From: Paludibacter sp. 47-17
Lineage (GTDB): Bacteria; Bacteroidota; Bacteroidia; Bacteroidales; Paludibacteraceae
Direction of reading: 5' to 3'
DNA: 64,000 nucleotides
Assembly: GCA_001898935.1 (NCBI GenBank)
Contig: MKVT01000008.1
Location: forward strand, 124,001-188,000
Numbering within the stretch: the first letter of the stretch is position 1; every line of letters starts with the position of its first letter. Shown piece after piece: positions 44,265 to 57,500 of the stretch. The notes below the pieces were generated by a model. That model worked only from the letters and a program-made list of their open reading frames with translations. It searched no databases and was not told the origin of the DNA. The position numbers and the translations under genes are program-made.

Positions 44265-45584
44265 ATGAAAAAGCCGCGCCTTTCATTTTTTCAGATTCTT
44301 TCGATGTCGATGGGCTTCATGGGGATTCAGTTCGGATTCGCTTTGCAGAATTCCAATGCCAGTCGCATTTTACAAACTTTCGGTGCCGATATGGAGCATC
44401 TTTCGTGGTTTTGGCTGGCCGCTCCGCTTACCGGCCTCGTTATCCAACCGGTCATAGGGCATTATTCCGATAAAACCTGGACAGGTCTCGGCCGGCGCCG
44501 GCCCTTCTTTCTCGCCGGTGCATTGCTGGCTGCAGCGGCACTTTTACTGATGCCCAACGCCGGCGAATTCGCGCATTACCTGCCCCCCATGTTCGTCGGA
44601 GCGGGTTTCCTGATGATCATGGATGCTTCCATCAATGTGGCCATGGAGCCTTTCCGTGCCCTGGTGGGCGATATGTTGCCCGATGAACAAACCACAGTTG
44701 GCTTTTCGGTGCAGACTTTCCTTATCGGTGTAGGTGCGGTGGCAGGTTCGTGGTTGCCTTATGTACTGGCCGAATGGTTTGGAATTTCGAAAGTGGCTCC
44801 CGAAGGCGCTATCCCCGATAATGTGGTTTTCTCGTTTTACATCGGTGCGGCGGTACTGGTGCTGGCTATTCTGTGGACAGTTGTCACCACCAGGGAATAT
44901 AGCCCGGAGCAATTGAATATTCCACACGAAGAGGAGAGCCATCCTTCGGGTTTCTCCGGTATTTTACGGGATATTACACATATGCCGGTCACCATGAAGC
45001 AACTCGGACTGGTTCAGTTCTTTTCGTGGATTGCCCTTTTCGGCATGTGGGTGTTTACCACACCGGCTATTGCGCAGCATGTGTATGGAGTGGCTGCCGA
45101 CGATACGGCATCGGTTGCCTATCAGGATGCGGGCAACTGGGTAGGGATTTTATTCGGGGTATATAATGGTGTGGCCATGGTGTACGCGTTATTGCTTCCT
45201 TCCATCGCGCGACTTATCGGTCGTAAGGGTACGCATGCTGTTTCGTTGATTGCCGGCGGCGTGGGACTCATTGCTATCTATTTCATTTCCGACCCGACGG
45301 CATTGATATATCCGATGATCGGCATCGGGCTGGCCTGGGGAAGCATCCTGGCCATGCCTTATGCCATTTTAGCCCCGGCTCTCCCGGCCCGCAAAATGGG
45401 TATCTACATGGGGATTTTCAATATTTTTATTACGCTTCCGCAAATCGTTAACGGTGTGTTCGGCGGACCGGTTGTAAAACGTATTTTCGACTCACAGGCC
45501 ATCTATGCACTCCTCATGTCGGGTGTATTCCTGCTGATTGCTGCGGCCAGCGTGCTGTTTGTGGACGATAAAGTAAAAAAGTAA
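44265..45584 (+). CDS. MFS sugar transporter (GPH/SLC45-like), probable maltose/maltodextrin carrier
   Basis: A 439-residue inner-membrane carrier with about 12 membrane helices. Typical motifs of the SLC45/GPH-like maltose carriers of Bacteroidota are present: SMGFMGIQFGFALQNSNASRI in helix 1, PLTGLVIQPVIGHYSDKTWTGLGRRRPFFLAGAL (cytoplasmic loop 2-3, residues about 64-97), NVAMEPFRALVGDMLP near 127 and LAWGSILAMPYAILAPALP near 355. It brings maltose or maltodextrins made in the periplasm into the cytoplasm. The position between the LacI-type regulator and a SusA-like GH13, with gaps of 14 and 4 bp, supports this role. Confidence 0.88.
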   Translation: MKKPRLSFFQILSMSMGFMGIQFGFALQNSNASRILQTFGADMEHLSWFWLAAPLTGLVIQPVIGHYSDKTWTGLGRRRPFFLAGALLAAAALLLMPNAGEFAHYLPPMFVGAGFLMIMDASINVAMEPFRALVGDMLPDEQTTVGFSVQTFLIGVGAVAGSWLPYVLAEWFGISKVAPEGAIPDNVVFSFYIGAAVLVLAILWTVVTTREYSPEQLNIPHEEESHPSGFSGILRDITHMPVTMKQLGLVQFFSWIALFGMWVFTTPAIAQHVYGVAADDTASVAYQDAGNWVGILFGVYNGVAMVYALLLPSIARLIGRKGTHAVSLIAGGVGLIAIYFISDPTALIYPMIGIGLAWGSILAMPYAILAPALPARKMGIYMGIFNIFITLPQIVNGVFGGPVVKRIFDSQAIYALLMSGVFLLIAAASVLFVDDKVKK

Positions 45585-45588
45585 AAGT

Positions 45589-47454
45589 ATGGATAAGCGA
45601 AAAATTACTTCTGCAATCGTTGGGACGGTGCTGGCGGTAATGCTGTTGCCGTGTGTGCCGGCACAAGCATCTGAATTACAGCGTGTGGAGCCTCTTCATT
45701 GGTGGACGGGCATGAAGGAACAGGTGGTGCAGGTGATGTTTTACGGCGAAAATATGGCAGCAGCCGCTATCTCGGTCCGGTATCCCGGGGTGAAAAAGCT
45801 GCGTTCGGCGTTTACCGACAATCCGAATTATCAGTTTGTTTACCTGCAAGTGGGGAAACGCGCTAAGCCGGGCATTCTGAAGTTTACGGTGAGAAAGGGC
45901 GATCAGGTGATTGTTCACGATTTTGAGCTTAAAGCCCGGGAAGCCGGCTCGGCCGAACGTGAAAGTTTTTCGGCGGCCGATGCTGTTTATCTGATTTTTC
46001 CCGATCGGTTCGCCAACGGTAATCCGGCCAACGATGTGGTAGAAGGGTATCATCAGGGAGTCGACCGGAACGATCCGGGTGGCCGGCATGGAGGCGATAT
46101 TGAAGGGATTATTCAGAAACTACCTTACCTGGCCGATTTAGGAGTAACGGCTCTGTGGACCACCCCCGTGTTCGATAACAACGATGTGCAGTATTCCTAT
46201 CATCATTACGGATGCTCCGACTATTACAAAGTGGATCCACGCATGGGAACCAACGAGGATTACCGCCGTCTGGCCCTCACTGCCCGCGAACAAGGTATCA
46301 AATTAATTCTCGACGTGGTGCCCAATCATTGCAGCTCGGCTCATTGGTGGATGAAGGATTTGCCGGATAAGGAGTGGTTTAACAGATGGGACAGCTATAC
46401 GTCGTCGAATTACCGCATGATGGCCTGGATGGATCCGCACCGTTCGGAAAAGGACCTGCACCGGCTCACCCACGGCTGGTTTGCACCCAATATGCCCGAT
46501 TTTAATCTCCGGCATCCGCTTCTTTTCGATTACCTGAAACAGGCGTATATTTACTGGATCGAGTATGCCGGAATAGCCGGTTTGCGGGTCGATACCTATC
46601 CCTACAACGATTTGCCGACGGCCGCCCGTTTTATCCGGTCCATTCGCAACGAATACCCGAACATGACGGTGGTGGGCGAATGTTGGATGAATACGGCCCA
46701 GGAAATCGCCTATTTCATGTCGGGGAATAACAATAAGGACGGATTTGATTCGCAGCTGCAGAGCGTGATGGATTTTCCGCTGGGCAATGTTTTTCAGCAG
46801 GCATTTACCGAAAAAGAGGGTTGGAACGAGGGTATGGCCCGCTTTTACATGCATTTCGCGCTCGATTTTGCCTATCCCCGTACCGATTTGATCATGAATT
46901 TTATCGATAATCACGATATCGATCGCTACAGCGAAGTGGTGAACAAGGATGTCCGGTTGTACAAAATGGCATTAGCGATGCTCATTACTGTACGTGGGTA
47001 TCCTCAGCTATATTATGGTAACGAAATTATGCTGGGAGGCGAACGGGGGTCGTACGAGGGACACCGGTTCGATTTTCCGGGCGGCTGGCCGGGCGATGCG
47101 GCCGATGCTTTTTCGGAAGAGGGCCGGAGTACGGCCGGCCGGGAGGTGTTTTCGTACCTGAGGACACTGTTGCATTACCGGAAAAACAATCCGGTGCTGC
47201 ATACCGGTGCCATGAAACAATTTATTCCCACCGATGGGGTATATGTGTACTTCCGCTACAACGACGAGAAAACGGTGATGGTGATTGTGAATAACAACGA
47301 TGCCGGCAGCACTGTAGATCCCGGCCGTTACGCCGAAATGATGCAAACGGTTGTTTCGGGCCGCGATATCATTACCGGTCGGCAAATGCTTTTGAATCGA
47401 CCCTTTCAGGTGGAAGCCAAATCAACAACAATACTTGAATTTATAAAGAATTGA
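45589..47454 (+). CDS. GH13 neopullulanase/cyclomaltodextrinase-like enzyme (SusA type)
   Basis: A 621-residue exported GH13 enzyme, close in length to Bacteroides SusA (617 aa). The Sec signal ends PAQAS; an N-terminal beta-sandwich (about 25-120; PLHWWTGMKEQVVQVMFYGE) of the cyclomaltodextrinase type precedes the barrel. Catalytic residues: nucleophile D335 (AGLRVDTYPYND), acid/base E364 (VVGECWMNT) and D443 (FIDNHDID). KLILDVVPNHC is conserved region I. Expected to cut maltodextrins in the periplasm after import by SusC. It starts 4 bp after the MFS gene and ends 5 bp before the ATG of the next GH13. Confidence 0.92.
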   Translation: MDKRKITSAIVGTVLAVMLLPCVPAQASELQRVEPLHWWTGMKEQVVQVMFYGENMAAAAISVRYPGVKKLRSAFTDNPNYQFVYLQVGKRAKPGILKFTVRKGDQVIVHDFELKAREAGSAERESFSAADAVYLIFPDRFANGNPANDVVEGYHQGVDRNDPGGRHGGDIEGIIQKLPYLADLGVTALWTTPVFDNNDVQYSYHHYGCSDYYKVDPRMGTNEDYRRLALTAREQGIKLILDVVPNHCSSAHWWMKDLPDKEWFNRWDSYTSSNYRMMAWMDPHRSEKDLHRLTHGWFAPNMPDFNLRHPLLFDYLKQAYIYWIEYAGIAGLRVDTYPYNDLPTAARFIRSIRNEYPNMTVVGECWMNTAQEIAYFMSGNNNKDGFDSQLQSVMDFPLGNVFQQAFTEKEGWNEGMARFYMHFALDFAYPRTDLIMNFIDNHDIDRYSEVVNKDVRLYKMALAMLITVRGYPQLYYGNEIMLGGERGSYEGHRFDFPGGWPGDAADAFSEEGRSTAGREVFSYLRTLLHYRKNNPVLHTGAMKQFIPTDGVYVYFRYNDEKTVMVIVNNNDAGSTVDPGRYAEMMQTVVSGRDIITGRQMLLNRPFQVEAKSTTILEFIKN

Positions 47455-47459
47455 CCACT

Positions 47460-49829
47460 ATGCATCTTACAAAAACGCTTGTGCCGATGGCGCTGGCGGT
47501 CGCTCTGGCGGCCTGCAGTCCGTCGCTGAATGTGCCGCCTGCCGACAGCAACAACCTGCGGCTCAATTCGCTGCTTACACTGGAATTGGGCGAAAACAGC
47601 ATTTATCCTCAGGATTTTATTAACGACATCAATCAGATCGATTCGGTTACCGTCTCGGGTGAAGGAGTTCTGGTGCAATGGTACAACAACCGCCAGCTGG
47701 TGAAGCTGGAGCTCGAAGAGGAAGCATCACCGCTGATTGATTTGCATTTCTGGATACGGGGTAACGTGTATTCGGTTCCTTGCCGGAAAACCGATAAGCA
47801 AAAATTCAGCTTCGAATACGATCCGATGGGTACTAAGCCCGGTAGGGTTCAGCTGGCCGGACAGATGAACGACTGGACCCCGTCGGCAACCCCCGATTTG
47901 CAGCTGAACGAAAATGGAAAGTACGAAGTGGAACTCTACCTGAGCCCCGGGACGTATCTGTACCAGATGAATATCGACGGCGATCAGAATCATGATGCCG
48001 GAAATCCGCAGAAAGTCGACAATGGCTACGGTAAATTTAATTCGATCCTTCAGGTTCCCGGAAATCATGATCGCCTGCCGGTGCTCGTGACCCGAAAAGC
48101 GGAGAACCGGAAGATTTACCTCACGTATCAGAACGATGTACAGCAGGTGTCGGTTTATTGGCAGAATCACCGCTTGCCCGATCATTTTGTACGTTTCGGA
48201 AAAGGCGATCTGGCTTTCGATATTCCTGTTGAAGCAACCCGGGTCGACCGTTCGTATTTCAGAGTATGGGCTGCCAACCGGTTTGGGGTGGGAAAGGAAG
48301 TCCTGATTCCGCTCCATAAAGGAAAACCGGTGACCGATGCCGGTCAGCTCACCCGTCACGATCCGCATACACAGATTATGTATTTCATGTTGGTCGACCG
48401 GTTCAACAACGGCTCGGCAGCCAACGATCGTCCCATGAACCGCCCCGACGTACATCCAAAGGTAGACTATTGGGGAGGCGACCTGGCCGGACTTCAGCAA
48501 AAAATCGACGACGGTTATTTTGAGAAGTTAGGAGTGAATACGCTGTGGATTTCGCCGGTGAGCCAAAATCCCGACGAACCCTACGGGTTCTATGCTCCGA
48601 GAAACACAAAGTTTTCGGGTTATCACGGGTATTGGCCGGTCTCGTCGTCGAAAGTCGACGACCGGTTTGGGACGAACGACGAATTTAAAACCTTGGTACA
48701 ACGGGCGCATGCTAAACAGATGAATGTGTTGCTCGATTATGTGGCCAATCATGTGCACGAGGAGCATCCGCTCTACCAGCGTCACCCGGAATACGCCACC
48801 GATTTGTACCTGCCCGATGGCAACCTTAATGTGGAGAAATGGGACGAACACCGGCTCACCACCTGGTTCGACACCTTTATGCCCTCGCTCGATTACTCCA
48901 ATCCCGATGTGGTGGAAATGATGACCGACTCGGCGTTGTTTTGGCTCCGGGAATTTAACCTGGACGGTTTCCGCCACGATGCATGCAAGCATATCCCCGA
49001 AGATTTCTGGCGAATGCTTACCCTGAAAATTAAAAAACAATGGCCCGGCCGTCAGTTGTATCAAATTGGAGAAACCTACGGAAGTCCTAAGTTGATTGCC
49101 AGTTACCTTACCACCGGGATGCTCGACGGCCAGTTCGATTTTAATGTATACGATATTGCGAACACCACTTTTGCCGGAGTAAGCGGCGATCTGACCCGGG
49201 TACAGGACGTACTTCGTTCGAGTTTGTATACTTACGGACAGCATAATCTGATGGGTTATATCTCTGGAAATCACGATAAGCCACGGTTTATGGCCTATGC
49301 TTCGGGCGACCTGAAGATGGGAGAAGATGCCAAAAAGGCGGGGTGGGAGAGGGAAATCGGGATTACCGATTCGACCGCTTACGATAAGTTGTTCCTGTTT
49401 CATGCCTTTAACCTGACGATTCCGGGAGTTCCGGTGTTGTTTTATGGCGATGAAATAGGGCTCACCGGCGCGAACGACCCCGATTGCCGGAAAATGATGC
49501 GGTTCGAAGGATGGAATATACGAGAGTCGAAACTGTGGGACAATGTAGCCAAACTGACTAAATTACGCCGTTCCAATCCGGTACTTTTGTATGGTAGTTT
49601 TATTGATCTGAAAAACAGTCCGGCTCAATGGGTGTATGCGCGCAAATATTTTGACAAAGAAGCAGTGGTGTTGTTCAACACCAGCGATCAGGCCCGTAAA
49701 ATCAGAATCTCGCTTCCCGAATATTTCGATCAGGAGGTGTTTACAGCTACCTTTGGACACGATTTTAGCGTGAACGGTAAGGAACTTATTGTCGAACTGC
49801 CGGCTTTGTCGGTCGAAATTCTACTGTGA
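47460..49829 (+). CDS. GH13 lipoprotein alpha-amylase with N-terminal starch-binding-like domain
   Basis: A 789-residue lipoprotein (MHLTKTLVPMALAVALAAC, lipid Cys C19); the ATG at 47460 is preferred to a TTG three codons earlier that would overlap the previous gene. An E-set/CBM48-like domain lies near 120-205 (VQLAGQMNDWTPSATPDLQL, YLSPGTYLYQMNIDG). Catalytic residues of the barrel are D507 (GFRHDACKH), E538 (YQIGETYGS) and D606 (ISGNHDKPR), with MNVLLDYVANHVHEEH as region I. It may play the surface SusG role of first attack on starch, or act in the periplasm; orientation in the envelope cannot be told from the sequence. Last gene of the starch operon. Confidence 0.9.
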   Translation: MHLTKTLVPMALAVALAACSPSLNVPPADSNNLRLNSLLTLELGENSIYPQDFINDINQIDSVTVSGEGVLVQWYNNRQLVKLELEEEASPLIDLHFWIRGNVYSVPCRKTDKQKFSFEYDPMGTKPGRVQLAGQMNDWTPSATPDLQLNENGKYEVELYLSPGTYLYQMNIDGDQNHDAGNPQKVDNGYGKFNSILQVPGNHDRLPVLVTRKAENRKIYLTYQNDVQQVSVYWQNHRLPDHFVRFGKGDLAFDIPVEATRVDRSYFRVWAANRFGVGKEVLIPLHKGKPVTDAGQLTRHDPHTQIMYFMLVDRFNNGSAANDRPMNRPDVHPKVDYWGGDLAGLQQKIDDGYFEKLGVNTLWISPVSQNPDEPYGFYAPRNTKFSGYHGYWPVSSSKVDDRFGTNDEFKTLVQRAHAKQMNVLLDYVANHVHEEHPLYQRHPEYATDLYLPDGNLNVEKWDEHRLTTWFDTFMPSLDYSNPDVVEMMTDSALFWLREFNLDGFRHDACKHIPEDFWRMLTLKIKKQWPGRQLYQIGETYGSPKLIASYLTTGMLDGQFDFNVYDIANTTFAGVSGDLTRVQDVLRSSLYTYGQHNLMGYISGNHDKPRFMAYASGDLKMGEDAKKAGWEREIGITDSTAYDKLFLFHAFNLTIPGVPVLFYGDEIGLTGANDPDCRKMMRFEGWNIRESKLWDNVAKLTKLRRSNPVLLYGSFIDLKNSPAQWVYARKYFDKEAVVLFNTSDQARKIRISLPEYFDQEVFTATFGHDFSVNGKELIVELPALSVEILL

Positions 49830-49830
49830 T

Positions 49831-51368
<1,538 letters not shown>

Positions 51369-51372
<4 letters not shown>

Positions 51373-54257
51373 AATTGCCGCAAAAAATCGATCAGGTTGG
51401 TTTCCCGGTTTAAATCAAACTTCTTACGAAGACGGTAACGGCTCATTTCCACACTCCGGTACGACATATTCATCAGGGGGGCAATGTCTTTCGAGCTCAG
51501 TTCCATTTTCAGATAGGCGCACAGTTTTTTATCCGACGAACTTAATCCGGGATACTCTTCACCTAACCGTTTCAGGAAATTTTCGTACACCATGTCGAAG
51601 TTTTCCTGAAACTTCTTCCAGTTGTTGTCGGTCTCGATATTGTTTCGAATATCATCCTGGATTTTTTTCAACTGTTTCTGTACTCCGATGTCATGTTGGC
51701 GTTCCTGGAGTTCGGTCGCAATCTTATCGATCTTTTGTAAAATTCCCAGCAACATCTCGTTTTTACGAATTAAGTTCATGGTCGAATTGGCCAGATCCTG
51801 CGATTTGTGCCGTAATTCGTAATGCAATTTCTGATTTCGAAGTGAGATGATTTCCCTTTCTTTTTCGTTAGCCTCTAATAAAAACTTTTCTTTCTGATCG
51901 GTCAACTCTTTTTCTTTTAGTTGTTTTACCCGTTCGATCCGTTGTTCCGAATGCCGGCGTATGGTTCGTACAACAAGGGTAAAAGCCAGGGCGAACAGCA
52001 ACAGGTAAACCATTTTTGCCCATAGGGTTTCGTACCAATGCGGCAAAATGATAAATTCAACCATAGTTTCTCCTTCCGACGCATTGTAGTTGTTTTTTGC
52101 CTTTAACCGAAACCGGTAGTGTCCGCCGGCTAAGTTGGTAAACTCCTTTGAGTTGGAGCTGTTATAGTCCGACCAGTCCTGATCGGAGGGCTCGAGCCGG
52201 TAACTGTATTGAACAACACTCTCGTTGCGGAATTCGGTTGCATTGAATTCAAATCGTATGGAATTATAACGAGGCTTGATTTCGGGAATTACAGCTTGTC
52301 CGGGGCTATACTCCTGTAACAATGAATCGGTGACACCCGTGAGGTACACCTTACGGATGGCCACGTGCAAGGTGGGTTGTGTGAGCGTGGCCCGACTTGG
52401 TTTAATTACCGCAAATCCATCTTCGGTTCCGAGAATACCGATTGTGTCGTTGATAAACGTACTGTGCTCAAATCCGGGAATCAGTTTGTTTGTCAAAAGA
52501 CTAAACGAGACGGAATCGATTTGAAGGATACCAGGCTGTTGTGTGATCTTTTTTATCACCCGGTTATTGTATGCCCAGGTCCATTGGCGGTTTTGCTGAA
52601 TGATACGTGAATAAGGCAGTGTATGCCTGAATGCAGGATGTCTTTTTACATCGGATTTGATAAATCGATCGGAAGAGGCTTGGTATTGATATACGCCCTG
52701 CGTTGTGTTCATATAAATGGAGTCGTTGTACTGGAAAATACGGTTATTGTCGTTGGCAGGCAGCCCGTGACGGATGGTGTACTGATGATTGCCTGCGACC
52801 TGTTTCCAGTCGTCGGAGAGGGTCAGGCGATAAATTCCTTTGATCCAATGACTCAGCCAGATAGTGCCCTGTCGATCGAATTCGTAATTGCTGCCGGTTT
52901 CGGTAAAACCCTTAACGAAATGGGCAAATTGCCATCGTCCTGCCTCTTTTTGGAGTAAAAAGAACCCATTATAAGACGATCCTAATAAAAGATCGTGCCT
53001 ACCGGGGATTGGTTTTAATGCCCATGTCCCGATCGTCTCAGCCAAATGCCTTATTTTTTGTCCTTCAATAAGGTAGCATCCGTGATCACTGCCGCAAAAC
53101 AGTGTGTTTTCGTGTACCGAAAGATGCCATATCTGTCCTTTAATGGCTTCAATAGCCTGTATATCTGTAGTATTTATATCCGAGGTAAGGGGTAAACGGA
53201 GGTAATACAGACCCTGGTTAGTACCCAGGTATAACGTGTTGTTGTAAACCGCCGAAGTATAGCCCGAACCATACAGATTATGCTTACCGACCAGGTCGTA
53301 CACCGGTTCGTTGACCATCACATAATCGATTCCTTTATCGAGTCCTAGCCATAGATTCTGATTTCGATCGAACGCAATACTTAAGATCGTGTTGTTTTGA
53401 AGCCCCGAATTTGTATTTGCATACACAAGTTCACCTGTTTGTAAATCAATCAGTACCATTCCTTTTCGTACGGTCCCGATGGCCAGTTTCTGATTGTGGT
53501 AGGTGGCGCAGAAAATCTGATTGTCTTTAATGAACCGATCGGCGGGAGTGGGATAAGATTGTATGTTAATTCCATCGTACTTGAAAATCCCGTCGTTTTC
53601 CGAAACAAAAAGTATCTGATTTTTTTCGACCGGCAGTATCGCTACAATTTTTTTTGTCAGTAATAGTTCGCTGTTGGGAATGGGTAATTGCAGGTTACCG
53701 TTGAGAACCGATACTCCTTTTTTCTGTTGTGCAATTATAATTGAATTGTGCGCGTTGGCGGCAGCAGAGATTTTTTCGGAGAAGCGGGTCGCTTTTAGCG
53801 AATCGTGTTCGTAGGAAAACAGTACATTGTTTCCCTGGAAACAGATTGCATTGCCTTGTTGAAAAATATTCCATATTTCCGAGAAATCGCGGTCGGCAGT
53901 ACTTACTTTGGAGCTCAGGGAGGTATAAGTCATTTTGCCGGTATGCGTTCTTTGATAGAATCCAAACTCGTTGAAGGCCCCTGCATAAATTCTGCCCGAA
54001 CTCCTGTCGATATAAATCGAACGCACATTGGTGTAATTACTGATGGGATAAATATTCCAATGTACACCATCATATTCTAACAATCCGTTGTTGTTCGCAA
54101 AATACATCCAATCGTTTGCAGCTTGTCCGATCGACCAGTTTTGGGTGCCCGAACCGGATTCTTTTCTGCTGTAATTCCTTACAAAAGGATGTGCCGACCA
54201 AAGGGAGATTGCCCCTGTAATGAATGCGGTAAAGATTAATGCTTTTTTAATATTCAT
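51369..54257 (-). CDS. SusR-like membrane regulator (beta-propeller, Y_Y_Y, LuxR-type HTH)
   Basis: A 962-residue regulator spanning the inner membrane: signal/first helix at 1-22, periplasmic two-component-regulator propeller repeats (about 25-640; WLGLDKGIDYV, LYLGTNQGLYYLRL), a Y_Y_Y domain (about 650-735; YRLEPSDQDWSDYN, FTNLAGGHYRFRLKAKN), one membrane helix (about 742-765; LWAKMVYLLLFALAFTLVV), a coiled coil and a C-terminal LuxR-type helix-turn-helix (about 900-962; LSSKDIAPLMNMSYRSVEMS). This is the layout of SusR rather than a hybrid histidine kinase; no kinase or receiver domain is present. It is divergent from the SusC gene at 54585 and most likely senses that locus's oligosaccharide; control of the starch locus is a less likely alternative. 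Confidence 0.88.
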
Positions 54258-54584
54258 TTCTTTTTTTGAGTGATTGGCTTTCGTTGAGCCACGTTTCGTT
54301 CACAGTTTTCATGGATTGGAATTGTATGGATGAAAAATCCACTCAATTTTACAATATTTGGTTGATAAATCAGTAGTGTTGAAATATGTTCTACAACATG
54401 TTATTTTATAATTCGTTGAAATATAGATTTTAAGGCCGATTGTTGTAGAGTTTTTGTTGAGTTAAAATTATCTGTAGGCTGAGTTATTGTGTGTGGAATT
54501 ATTTGGATAATAATTTCACATACGACTACATTTGCACCATTGGATTTAGTGCCAAAATTAAATTCCTTAAAACTTAAATTTAAT
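54258..54584. other. Divergent regulatory region between SusR-like and SusC genes
   Basis: 327 bp without a gene. It holds the susC promoter (54502-54534) and AT-rich sequence. CTACAACA at 54391-54398 is repeated inverted as TGTTGTAG at 54441-54448, 43 bp apart. This could be a pair of regulator half-sites, but eight-base matches in AT-rich DNA are weak evidence. No clear promoter for the SusR-like gene was found. Confidence 0.4.
54502..54534 (+). promoter_or_regulatory. Consensus promoter of the fourth susC
   Basis: TTTG (54502-54505), 21 bp, TACATTTGC (-7 core 54527-54534). Transcription would start near 54541, about 45 nt before the chosen start codon, and excludes the longer open frame from 54489 as the true start. 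Confidence 0.7.
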
Positions 54585-57500
54585 ATGTGTATGAACAAAC
54601 TTGTTAAGAAGATGTCTTTCTCCCTCGGTTGCAGGTGCAGAACGTTTTTGTTGGTACTCACGGCTCTTTTAGCTGTAGGTCCGCTGATGGCACAGCAATT
54701 AACAGTGAAAGGTCAGGTAAAGGATCAGGCAGGTGAGCCTCTCACCGGAGTCAGTGTAACGGTACAAGGTTCCCGGGCCGGAACGGTAACCGATTTGAAT
54801 GGCGTATTTACAATTCAGGCAAGGGCGAATGATGTACTTCGTTTTTCATTTGTAGGGATGACTACCCGTACGATTACCGTAACCAACGCTTCTCCGTTGA
54901 CGGTGGTGCTGTCGGAAGATACGAAGGTATTGGGGGATGTAGTAGTAACAGCCTTAGGTATCAAGCGGGAAGAAAAAGCGCTGGGTTATTCGGTACAGGC
55001 GGTGAAAGGCGATGGTTTACAGACGGTGAAGGGGGTAGATGTCGCTACTTCGCTTACGGGTAAAGTTTCGGGCTTATTAATTCGAAACAGTACAGAATTC
55101 GTCGCAGAACCTACTGTTTTATTGCGTGGAGAATCGCCTTTGTTGGTCATCGACGGTGTTCCTTACGGCAATATGAGCCTCAGGGATGTACCTTCCGACG
55201 ACATCGAAAGTATTAACGTACTGAAAGGTGCTACCGCATCGGCCTTATATGGTTCGAGGGGAGGTAGTGGGGCTATCATGGTTAGCACGAAAAAAGGTTC
55301 CGGACGCAAAGGCTTGTCGGTTTCGATCAACAGTGGTACCATGCTCACAGCAGGATACCTTGCCATACCGGAATTACAATCGGTGTATGGCCGGGCTTTA
55401 AAAACGAATACGGATGGCACGCTGGAGTATGTACGATCGGGCGATGGTTCGTGGGGTGCTCCTCTCGAAGGTCAGATGGTTAAACAGTGGGATCCGCTGG
55501 CAAAGACTATGACCATGATGCCTTATTTGCCCGTTGGGAAAGATAACTTTGCCAATTTCCTGGAACAGGGGTATATCCTGAACAACAATATCAATGTGGT
55601 TCAACAAGGTGAATCCGGTAGTTTTCGTAGTTCGGCTACCTGGGTGAAAAATAAAGGACAGTATCCCAATTCGATGTACGATAAACTCACCTACAGTATC
55701 GGTGGCGAAATGAAGTTCGAGAAGTTTACCTTGAGTTCGTCGCTCACTTACAATAAACAAACTACTCCCAATAAGGGATTTAGCGGATACACTGCCTACG
55801 ATCCCATGTACAACCTGCTTATCTGGTCGGCCCCCGATTGGGATGTACGGCAGTACAAGGACTACTGGCTAGTGCCTAACGAAGTGCAAAACAGCAGTTA
55901 TACGGCAGGCAACAACAACCCCTATTTTGATCGTTACGAACGTACCCACAGTATGGATAAAGATATTCTGAACGGAACTGTTTCGTTAACCTACGATTTT
56001 ACCGGTTGGCTCAAGGCTACATTGCGTTCTGGTTACGATACCTACAGTAATCGCCAGGAAGTGCGTGTGTCGAAAGGATCGTTCCAGGGAGCGGGAAATG
56101 CAACCATGATTCCCAATGGGACCGAAGTGTGGGGTGAATCGCAAAAAGGTTCGTACAATATCGGATTAAGCAGGGGCTATAGTACCAATACCGATTTGAT
56201 AGTAACGGCAGAGCAAAAGCTGGCCGATTTTCAATTCGATGGTTTCGTAGGCGCATCGATGTATTATAATCAGGACGAAGGGATTGAAGCCCGGACCAGG
56301 GGAGGCATCTCTATTCCGGCCTTTTATTCGCTCAAAGCCTCTGTCGATCCGGTGGTTACGGCCTCCAATATTTACCGTCGCCAGGTGAATAGTGTTTTTG
56401 GCCGGGTTGGTATTTCGTGGAAAAGTATGGCATATGCCGAGGCAACACTTCGAAACGACTGGGTTTCGACCTTGCCGTCGACCACCCGCTCGTACGCATA
56501 TCCATCCTATTCCGGCAGCTTTATCGTATCCGAATTGCTTCCCGGACTGCACTGGCTTTCGCTGTGGAAAGTGCGCGGTTCATGGGTCAATACCAAAGCC
56601 CCTGCCGGTATTTATACTATAAATTCGGTTTTCTCGATCGCAAATAATGTATGGGGTACCCTCAGTTCGGCTACCTTGCCAACCACTATTCGGGGAGCCG
56701 ATGTGTTGCCCGAGTCGTCGGATACGTACGAAATCGGTACCAATGTAAATTTGTTTGCCAATCGGGTATCGGTCGATCTAACTTATTACAATAAACGAAT
56801 GTACGATTTTATCCGTTCGGCTGGCGTGAGTCCTGCTTCGGGATATTCGAATAATTTTATCAATACAGATGAGGAAATTTCGAGAAAAGGTGTTGAAATC
56901 ACGTTGAACGTGACTCCGGTTGCGACGAAAGACATGCGCTGGGATCTTTCATTCAACTGGTCGAAGTACGCACGGTATTATACCCAGATCGATCCGGTGT
57001 ATTCGACCGATCGTCCGTGGGTAAAAGTAGGCGAACGTGCCGATCATTATGTGCTTCGCGATTACCTGAAGGACCCTCAGGGCAATGTAATTCATAATAA
57101 CGGGATTCCGCAATATGCGGCCTACGATTCCCGTTACGGATATGCCGATCCCGACTGGATATGGGGGTTCAATACTTCGTACCGCTATAAAAACTGGCAG
57201 TTTGCCGTTTCATTCGATGGCCGGGTAGGAGGGTTAACTCAGTCGACAACGGAGATGTACATGTGGCGATCGGGAGGGCACCCCGGTTCGGTAGTCCCTG
57301 AACGATACCTCGATGCTACGGTTCCCAATTCGAAGAATTACTTAGGAGATGGCGTGAAAGTGGTTTCGGGAACAGCCACCTACGACACCTATGGCAATAT
57401 ACTTACCGACAACCGTGTGTTTGCGCCCAACGATGTAAAGGTTACCTATAAGTCGTATATCGAGGCTGTTCACAAAGGAACTGCCTGGGGCGGTGCGCCA